From: an uncultured Clostridia bacterium | GTDB taxonomy: Bacteria; Bacillota; Clostridia; Oscillospirales; Acutalibacteraceae | Assembly (NCBI GenBank): GCA_947595635.1 | Contig: CANQEU010000013.1 | Span: 1-46,927, forward strand | Direction of reading: 5' to 3' | Length of the DNA stretch: 46,927 nucleotides | Shown: in pieces, positions 41,096 to 46,927 of the stretch | Layout: each line of letters begins with the position of its first letter | How positions within the stretch are numbered: the first letter of the stretch is position 1 | Notes under the pieces: generated by a model | What the model was told of the DNA's origin: nothing | The model's input: the letters and a program-made list of their open reading frames with translations, nothing else | Database searches by the model: none | Position numbers and translations under genes: made by a program

Positions 41096-42874
41096 ATGAG
41101 TGATAAGAATACGGGCAGGCCGCTGACGCCGGAGGAGGCAATCGCGGCTGAAAGAAAAAAGAAGGTTCAAAGCTTTAAGCTTCAAATAGATGATTTCGGC
41201 TTTGGCGACAATTACGACCCATCCGCTCCGCAAACCCCGGTGCATCGCCCTCAAAGAGAAGAAAACGTCGATGATATTTTAAAAGGAATACAGGAAACGG
41301 TAAATAAGCGCCATTTTGACAAAGATGAAAGCGGAAACCATTCAAAAAGAGAGCGCAGCTCCTCCCCTCCGTTATATCTTGAGCCCGATTCCGACAATAC
41401 GTCTGATGAGAATAATTCAGGCTACGGCAACGATTTTCTAAGTCTTTCACAGCAGGACGAAGCCGATCAGGAAACGGAGCTTGAAATTTTGCCGGGCAGT
41501 GAGTCAAACTCCGCGTATGGATCTCCGTCTGAAATTGATGAAGAGGACTTTGAAAGCGACACGCTTATAAACAGCTACAGCGACGAAGAGCTTAAAAAGA
41601 AAATGAACCTTGAAGACGAGAAAAGTCTTAAGGCATATAAAAAGAGCGTTAAAAAGCGCTGCAAAAAAAAGGCAAGACGAAACGGGTGTATGTTCAAGCT
41701 TGTTTGGCTTGTAATGGTGTTGTTCGTTTCCGTGCTGCTTGGTATGTTTATAATCAGAGGCACAAACGATATGCTTGCAATAAACAGAGGCGCTCTGCCC
41801 TCGGCTAATGCGGCAACGGACAGCAACGGCAACCCGACCGCCGGCGTTGTTCAAAAGCAGACCACCGTAAGCGTTGAAATACCGGCAAACGCCACCCTTG
41901 ACCAGGTGACGACTATACTGACAGACAGCGGCGTAATAAAGGAGCCTTTGTTCTTCAAGCTTTACGCAAGCGTAACAAAATCAGGCGAGCCGTTCCTTGA
42001 GGGCAGCTACCAGATGGAAACAAATATGGATTATGAGGCTATACTAAACTTCCTTATATACAACTCAGGGCCAAAAAACACGGTTTCCGTACGCTTTACG
42101 GAGGGTATGAACGCAAGGCAGATAGGAAAGCTGCTTCAGGAAAAGGGCGTATGCAATATGGACAAGTTCCTCGAAGCCTGCAGCAGCAACGACTATGACG
42201 ATGATTATGAGTTTATTAAAAATATAGAAAATCCAAAGGAGCGTTATTACAAGCTTGAGGGCTATCTCTTCCCCGACACATACACATTCTATGTCAACGA
42301 CAATGTAGACAACGTAATAACAAAATTCCTCGACAACTTCTATAATAAGGTCTGCGTTGAAACTAAGCATTATTCCGGCTACGCCGACGAAATGACTATT
42401 GAAGAGTATGCACAGCTTCAAGGAATGAGCATTGATTATCTTATCAACGTTGCTTCTCTTGTTCAGGCTGAGGCAGCCGACGAGCACGATATGTATAACA
42501 TAGCGTCCATCTTCTACAACAGACTTTCAACAAACGCGACCGACGGTATAACCCCATACGGCGACTACGATGTAATAAGGCTGAAATCGGACGTTACAGT
42601 TTATTACCCGTACTTATCAAAGGACGATGTTCCAAAAGACCTCAAGAAAACCTTTGAAAGTACATACAACACATATAAAATAAAGGGGCTTCCGCCGGGA
42701 GCAGTATGCAATGCCGGTGAAAAGGCTATCAGCGCCGCGCTCAGCCCATCGTCAACAAGCTACTACTTCTTCTGTCACAAGCCGGCAACCGACACAGAGC
42801 CTGCCGTTGCATATTATGCCACGACATACGCCGAGCAGGTTGAGAACGAAAAGAGGGCAGGGCTGAGGGATTAA
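41096..42874 (+). CDS. mltG: Endolytic murein transglycosylase MltG (YceG-like)
   Basis: 592 residues. MltG cuts new glycan strands at the membrane and sets their length. A long, charged cytoplasmic part (1-195, acidic 95-160, Lys/Arg-rich 165-196) comes before one transmembrane helix (200-221), a LysM-like region (about 258-330) and the YceG domain (about 330-590) with GYLFPDTYTF, the ASLVQAEA segment, IASIFYNRL and GLPPGAVCNAG. Glu459 lies in the catalytic helix; where relatives read E-x-E this protein reads Q-A-E. The cytoplasmic part is much longer than in E. coli MltG. AGGAGG lies upstream. Confidence 0.92.
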   Translation: MSDKNTGRPLTPEEAIAAERKKKVQSFKLQIDDFGFGDNYDPSAPQTPVHRPQREENVDDILKGIQETVNKRHFDKDESGNHSKRERSSSPPLYLEPDSDNTSDENNSGYGNDFLSLSQQDEADQETELEILPGSESNSAYGSPSEIDEEDFESDTLINSYSDEELKKKMNLEDEKSLKAYKKSVKKRCKKKARRNGCMFKLVWLVMVLFVSVLLGMFIIRGTNDMLAINRGALPSANAATDSNGNPTAGVVQKQTTVSVEIPANATLDQVTTILTDSGVIKEPLFFKLYASVTKSGEPFLEGSYQMETNMDYEAILNFLIYNSGPKNTVSVRFTEGMNARQIGKLLQEKGVCNMDKFLEACSSNDYDDDYEFIKNIENPKERYYKLEGYLFPDTYTFYVNDNVDNVITKFLDNFYNKVCVETKHYSGYADEMTIEEYAQLQGMSIDYLINVASLVQAEAADEHDMYNIASIFYNRLSTNATDGITPYGDYDVIRLKSDVTVYYPYLSKDDVPKDLKKTFESTYNTYKIKGLPPGAVCNAGEKAISAALSPSSTSYYFFCHKPATDTEPAVAYYATTYAEQVENEKRAGLRD

Positions 42875-42900
42875 CAGACGTATATTTGAAATTTAATACA

Positions 42901-42936
42901 AAAACGGGGCTGTCACGTCATTGACAACCCCGTTTT
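42901..42936 (+). terminator. Terminator of mltG
   Basis: AAAACGGGG/CCCCGTTTT outer stem and TGTCA/TGACA inner stem with a C-A mismatch between, then GTTT. It ends about 20 bp before the next start, so read-through may also feed the next gene. Confidence 0.85.
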
Positions 42937-42956
42937 GTTTAACAGAGGTTGATATT

Positions 42957-44186
42957 ATGCTCAATAATAAAATGGAGGTGCTTTCTCCGGCAGGAGATAT
43001 GGAGTGCCTTGTTAAAGCGGTAGATTTCGGAGCCGACGCTGTTTTTCTTGCCGGCAAGGAGTTCGGAATGAGAACCGCTCCGAAAAATTTTGACAGCCAA
43101 TTGCTTGTCAAAGCCGTTGAATACGCTCATTCAAAGGGAGCTAAGGTATATGTAACCTGCAACACCCTGCCGAGGAACAATGAGCTTTCACGTTTGCCGA
43201 AATTCCTTTGCGAATGCGGACAATGCGGCGTTGACGCATTTATAATCGCCGATTTAGGCGTGTTGGAGCTTGCAAAAAAGTATGCGCCAAAGGTTCAGAT
43301 ACATATTTCCACTCAGGCGGGTATCGTAAATTATGCGTCGGCAAACGCCTTTTACAATATGGGAGCGTCACGGGTAGTGCTTGCAAGGGAAATGTCATTA
43401 GAAGAAATAGCCGACATAAGAGCCCACACGCCGAGCGAGCTTGAGCTTGAGGTATTCGTACACGGCGCGATGTGCGTTTCGTTTTCGGGAAGATGCCTTA
43501 TTTCGGCATATATGACAGGCAGAGACGCCAACAGGGGCGACTGTGCTCAGCCGTGCCGCTGGAAGTATCATCTATACGAGGAAAACAGAGAGGGACAATT
43601 CTTCCCCGTGGAAGAGAACGATGACGGCACATATCTTTACAACTCAAAAGATATGTGTATGATAGACTATATTCCTCAGTTATACAGCGCAGGCGTTTCA
43701 AGTCTTAAAATAGAGGGCAGAGCAAAATCGGCTTATTACACCGCGGTAGTTACAAACGCCTATCGCCACGCCGTAAACGCATTTTACGTCGGCGGCTGCA
43801 AAAGCGATTACACGGTCGACGAGCGGATAAGAGCCGAGCTTGATAAAATAAGCCACAGGCAATACTCACAGGGCTTTTATCTTGGCACGCAGCCCGGACA
43901 AAACACCTCAGACGGCGGATATATACGCCACTATGACTTTGTTGCTACCTGTGAGAGCTCCGAGGGAAACAACGCCGTAATAATACAGCGCAACCGCTTC
44001 TTCGCAGGCGACACCCTTGATGTTCTGCCGCCGGACGGTATACCGTTTAACATAACGGTGAACGAACTGTTTGACGAGGACGGAAATTCCGTTGAAAGCG
44101 CGCCGCATCCGCTGCAAAGGCTTAAAGCCGTCACAAGCGGAAACATTCCAAGCGGAAGCATGCTAAGAAAAAAGCGACAATCGTAA
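42957..44186 (+). CDS. Peptidase U32 family protein
   Basis: 409 residues from the ATG at 42957 with AGAGG upstream. The U32 signature is present (LEVFVHGAMCVSFSGRCLIS, then GDCAQPCRW with metal-cluster-like cysteines), plus an N-terminal VLSPAGDMECLVKAV barrel start. Members such as RlhA and TrhP act in RNA hydroxylation, others were described as collagenases; I cannot decide between these. No signal peptide, so cytoplasmic. No clear promoter in front; expression may come by read-through of the mltG terminator. Confidence 0.88.
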   Translation: MLNNKMEVLSPAGDMECLVKAVDFGADAVFLAGKEFGMRTAPKNFDSQLLVKAVEYAHSKGAKVYVTCNTLPRNNELSRLPKFLCECGQCGVDAFIIADLGVLELAKKYAPKVQIHISTQAGIVNYASANAFYNMGASRVVLAREMSLEEIADIRAHTPSELELEVFVHGAMCVSFSGRCLISAYMTGRDANRGDCAQPCRWKYHLYEENREGQFFPVEENDDGTYLYNSKDMCMIDYIPQLYSAGVSSLKIEGRAKSAYYTAVVTNAYRHAVNAFYVGGCKSDYTVDERIRAELDKISHRQYSQGFYLGTQPGQNTSDGGYIRHYDFVATCESSEGNNAVIIQRNRFFAGDTLDVLPPDGIPFNITVNELFDEDGNSVESAPHPLQRLKAVTSGNIPSGSMLRKKRQS

Positions 44187-44270
44187 AAATATTTAACAAT
44201 ATGCCGCTCACCGTATTAATATTTAAAATACATATGTCACGAAATGCCATTTTTTTGACGCGAATATGAA

Positions 44271-44299
44271 TTGACTGTGCCACAATCCGCATTTATAAT
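44271..44299 (+). promoter_or_regulatory. Promoter of the LRR surface-protein gene
   Basis: TTGACT, 17-bp spacer, TATAAT, 70 bp before the start codon. Confidence 0.78.
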
Positions 44300-44369
44300 A
44301 TATATGGATATAAGGAAATCGCAAAAACGCAAAACCTTGTCCCAAAATATTCAAATGGAGGAAATCAAA

Positions 44370-46031
44370 ATGAAGCATCAATCAATTAAAGGTAATAAAA
44401 TCTGCAAGGCGCTTGTGCTTATGCTTGCTCTTGCACTTTTATTAACAACAGCATCAATACCGGCATTCGCGGCAGAGGGCAATGATTCGCCGTTTATCTG
44501 CCACTATTCCGAAAAAGGCGACGGCACGCTCGTCATCGACGGCTACCAAGGTGAGGACAAGGAAACAACGACGCACATTCTTGTTCCCGGCGATATTGAC
44601 GGCGAAAAAGTAAGCAAAATAGCAACACACGCATTCTGCGATGTACCAAACCTTAAGGAGATAACGGTTTCTCCGCTCATCGCCGCGATAGAGCCGTACG
44701 CATTCGGCTACAAGGTATTGTCCGAGGCTGATGACCCGACAGACGCCGAGCACGAGGCGATAGAGGGCTTCAAGGTCAACGGCTATCTTTATTCCAAGGC
44801 TGAGGAATACGCAGAGCAAATCGGCTGCACCTTCGAAAATATTTTCGATGACTCTCCCTTCGTATATAAAGAGCGCAAGGACGGCACATTGAGCATATCG
44901 GCAAACAAGGACATTATAGACGAATGGGCTTACCTTAATATACCGCAGGAGATAGACGGCAAGGCTGTTACCGAAATTTCGGATTTCAGCAACTGTGAAA
45001 GCCTTGTAAGCGTCTCAATCGGCAACAACATAGCCGAGATAGATCCGGGAGCCTTTATGGACTGCCCGAACCTGACCGATGTTCTTTGCTCAGGAATTAA
45101 CGGCCCGAAATATATAGGAGATTACGCTTTCGGATATCTTTACGACCTCAACCCGGGCGACGGACAGGCAAAGGTTGACGAACTTCGCATAAACTGCTAC
45201 AAGTACTCGGCGGCATACAAATACGCGGTAGACAACGGCTTTGAAGCTGTATACTACGATTCTATCACACCGTATTTTATGTATAAGGCAGACATCGAGT
45301 TGGGCGGACGCGTATGCGGATATTCCGACCCGCTTGCCACAGAGCTTAATATCCCCGCAACAATAGACGGCTTTGAAATGACAAGCATAGAATCCGAGGC
45401 CTTCGCGTATATGAGCAAGCTTGAGAGCGTAAGCATTGAGAATAATATTGGAACAATCGAAAACAACGCGTTTGCAGGATGCGGAAGTCTCACAAGCGTA
45501 ACTCTTCCCGAGTCACTTGTCGATATTGAATATACAGCCTTCCTCAACTGCCCGAGCCTCAAGAGCGTTACCATACCGGCAAGCGTTAAAAATATAGGCG
45601 AGAGCGCATTCGGATATCTCGATCCCGTGAACGCTGATTCTGAGCCGATAAAGGTAGAGGGCTTTGAAATCAGAGGCTATTCCGGAACAGCAGCGGAAGA
45701 ATACGCAAAGGCAAACGGCTTCAGCTTTATCGCTCTTGACGCAGAGGCTACAGAGCCGACAACAGATCCTGCTACAGACCCTGCTACAGAGCCGACAACA
45801 GACCCTGCTGAAGGCGGCAGCGGCTCCGGTTCTGCAACCGCTCCGACAAATACGGCAGCTACAAGCGGCAGCGTTTCAGGAAACACAACAACGTCAGGCA
45901 ACGGCGGCAAGACAGCAGGCGCAGTAAGCACAGGCGACGGTATGCTTATATTCGTAATCGCGGCAGGCGCACTGCTTCTTATCTCCGGCACAGCGGTATT
46001 TGTAAACAGAAAGAGAATTTTTAACAAATAA
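44370..46031 (+). CDS. Leucine-rich-repeat (BspA-type) surface protein
   Basis: 553 residues from the ATG at 44370 with GGAGG 8 nt upstream. Signal peptide (about 1-35, ends near AFAAEG). Three modules of roughly 130 residues follow. Each begins with F-x-Y and DGTL-like strands, runs through LRR_5 repeats (IDGxxVTxI, A-F-x-x-C-x-x-L-x-x-V) and ends with a K-V-x-G-F-x-I-x-G-Y, Y-A-x-x-x-G-F part. A Thr/Pro repeat (TEPTTDPA units) and a Gly/Ser/Thr linker lead to a wall-sorting-like end: VSTGD, a hydrophobic helix, then RKRIF. The motif lacks the LPxTG leucine-proline, but the arrangement is that of a sortase signal. Probable adhesin or binding protein; ligand unknown. Confidence 0.87.
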   Translation: MKHQSIKGNKICKALVLMLALALLLTTASIPAFAAEGNDSPFICHYSEKGDGTLVIDGYQGEDKETTTHILVPGDIDGEKVSKIATHAFCDVPNLKEITVSPLIAAIEPYAFGYKVLSEADDPTDAEHEAIEGFKVNGYLYSKAEEYAEQIGCTFENIFDDSPFVYKERKDGTLSISANKDIIDEWAYLNIPQEIDGKAVTEISDFSNCESLVSVSIGNNIAEIDPGAFMDCPNLTDVLCSGINGPKYIGDYAFGYLYDLNPGDGQAKVDELRINCYKYSAAYKYAVDNGFEAVYYDSITPYFMYKADIELGGRVCGYSDPLATELNIPATIDGFEMTSIESEAFAYMSKLESVSIENNIGTIENNAFAGCGSLTSVTLPESLVDIEYTAFLNCPSLKSVTIPASVKNIGESAFGYLDPVNADSEPIKVEGFEIRGYSGTAAEEYAKANGFSFIALDAEATEPTTDPATDPATEPTTDPAEGGSGSGSATAPTNTAATSGSVSGNTTTSGNGGKTAGAVSTGDGMLIFVIAAGALLLISGTAVFVNRKRIFNK

Positions 46032-46052
46032 AATTTCAATATTTGATATTTA

Positions 46053-46086
46053 AGACGGCGTCCGCCACAGTATGCGGACGCCGTCT
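46053..46086 (+). terminator. Terminator of the LRR gene
   Basis: Perfect 13-bp stem (AGACGGCGTCCGC arm), 8-nt loop, then TGTTTAT. Confidence 0.85.
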
Positions 46087-46108
46087 GTTTATATAAAAAT
46101 ATATTTTT

Positions 46109-46356
46109 ACATATGTAATCCTTGAACCGCAGTCGGCGCTGCTGCGCAGCGGGACTGCTGCTTAAGGTTTTATTTTTTTGCAGGAGAAGCTTCGCTTCTC
46201 CTGCACCTCATCATTCTCGCATATGGAAATTTGCTTAATTAAGCTTTTATACCCGTAAAGCGGATTAAATAAAATAATTCTTTGAGCGAGCAAGTGGGGG
46301 CTTACGGGGGAGCGTCAGCTCCCCCCGTTTAAAACCTAATTTTAAAGCAGCAGCTT
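46109..46356. repeat. Hairpin-rich repeat, right-end copy A
   Basis: Inverted relative to the left-end copy at 1-372. Carries the GCAGGAGAAGC hairpin, the AGTCC/GGACT-type hairpin and the GGGGGAGC hairpin. Followed by a direct second copy with a period of about 267 bp. Confidence 0.85.
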
Positions 46357-46375
46357 TTTTCAAAACTTATTTTTT

Positions 46376-46625
46376 GCTTTTGCAATCCTTGAACCGCAGT
46401 CAGCGCTGCTGCGCAGCGGGACTGCTGCTTAAGGTTTTATTTTTTGCAGGAGAAGCTTCGCTTCTCCTGCACCTCATCATTCTCTCATATGGAAATTTGC
46501 TTAATTAAGCTTTTATACCCGTAAAGCGGATTTATATTAAAAATAATTCTTTGAGGGAGCAAAAAATGGGGGGGTTACGGGGGGAGCGTCAGCTCCCCCG
46601 TTAATATAACATAATATTAAAGCAG
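46376..46625. repeat. Hairpin-rich repeat, right-end copy B
   Basis: Direct repeat of copy A with few changes and small indels; same order of hairpins. Confidence 0.85.
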
Positions 46626-46702
46626 CATCGTTGTCGGCGCAAGTCGGTAACGCTGCGGTCAAAAGGTGCAAACCTAAATTTTATTTTAAATTAAAACTTT
46701 TA

Positions 46703-46754
46703 TGCTTTGAAAAATAAGATTTATAATTCCACTTCGCCCTCGTGCCGGGCAGGC
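46703..46754 (-). repeat. 52-bp exact inverted repeat, right arm
   Basis: Exact reverse complement of 16-67. Confidence 0.9.
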
Positions 46755-46927
46755 TTCTTTTAATAAAAAACTTTTTGATTTTTATTTGCTTTAAAATCAT
46801 TTGCTGTTAGCAATATAAAACTATCATTCGCATGTAATCTCCGGCAGGCTTTGGGGTTGCAAGGGGCTTGCCCCTTGCATAATAAATAAATATAAAGCAG
46901 CAGGCAGGTCGCCGCAAGGCGGTCTGC
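46755..46927. other. Further hairpins at the right end, no gene
   Basis: A GCAAGGGGC/GCCCCTTGC hairpin with a 2-nt loop lies at 46859-46878 and a GCAG...CTGC hairpin near 46903-46927, similar in style to the repeats. Nothing coding is seen. Confidence 0.5.

Noticed and set aside
1..46927. Window as one giant transposon with terminal inverted repeats
   Set aside because: The interior is mostly housekeeping genes, the repeats are imperfect, partly duplicated and hairpin-rich, and no transposase lies next to them. A dispersed intergenic repeat is simpler.

Overview
The window looks like a chromosomal segment of an anaerobic, sporulating, Gram-positive member of the Clostridia, most likely a starch-degrading Ruminococcaceae close to Ruminococcus bromii. 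That placement is an inference. It rests on two extracellular pullulanases (one with a dockerin-like module), an oxygen-sensitive class III ribonucleotide reductase, [FeFe]-hydrogenase maturases, a SpoIIIE/FtsK plus TepA pair, ThyX-type thymidylate synthesis and strong AGGAGG-type ribosome binding sites. No rRNA, CRISPR array, prophage or replication origin was seen.

Layout. 1-465 and 46032-46927 hold the same repeat family in opposite orientations, including an exact 52-bp inverted match (16-67 and 46703-46754). The window may therefore be a whole contig that stops in repeats. 466-5848 (- strand): two paralogous type I pullulanases, one secreted with dockerin, MucBP and starch-binding modules, the other anchored in the membrane. 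6158-11111 (-): an envelope-polysaccharide export operon with an ABC-2 permease and ATPase, two degenerate SDR proteins (one fused to a degenerate LicD domain) and a small disordered protein. 11210-15727 (-): FtsK/SpoIIIE, UppP and a ClpP/TepA-like protease. 16024-17661 (-): a cytoplasmic GH13 enzyme, divergent from inorganic pyrophosphatase and a membrane protein. 19247-22908: accessory genes (DUF2971, a zinc-ribbon/DUF6273 membrane protein, an XRE regulator with a likely operator). 23091-25760 (-): nrdDG behind a promoter overlapped by NrdR-like boxes.

26417-30411 is an accessory island bounded by a tRNA-Ile2/tRNA-Ala pair. It holds an internally deleted IS200-type element, three zinc-ribbon membrane-protein genes in one operon, and a tyrosine recombinase. 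Between the recombinase and the operon lies a segment of about 280 bp bounded by a perfect 20-bp inverted repeat. Each repeat is built like a tyrosine-recombinase core site. The segment carries outward promoters in both directions; the better one now points away from the operon into a terminator. I read this as a DNA-inversion (phase-variation) switch, and it is the most interesting system in the window.

30504-34811 (-): hydrogenase maturation operon (TM1266-family regulator, hydE, hydG, hydF) behind a structured leader of about 300 nt that ends in a terminator-like hairpin next to the first ribosome binding site. A cloverleaf-like repeat element sits between hydE and hydG. 35902-42874 (+): dCMP deaminase, then thyX-tmk with a DUF2156 protein and a GNAT acetyltransferase, then DJ-1/PfpI, 5-formyl-THF cyclo-ligase and MltG. 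42957-46031 (+): a U32 peptidase-family protein and a leucine-rich-repeat surface protein.

Together the genes outline starch attack at the cell surface with cytoplasmic oligosaccharide processing, fermentative hydrogen metabolism, anaerobic dNTP and dTTP supply (NrdDG, dCMP deaminase, ThyX, Tmk, folate recycling), and cell-envelope construction (UppP, MltG, polysaccharide export). All functions are read from motifs and context only; no database search was run.
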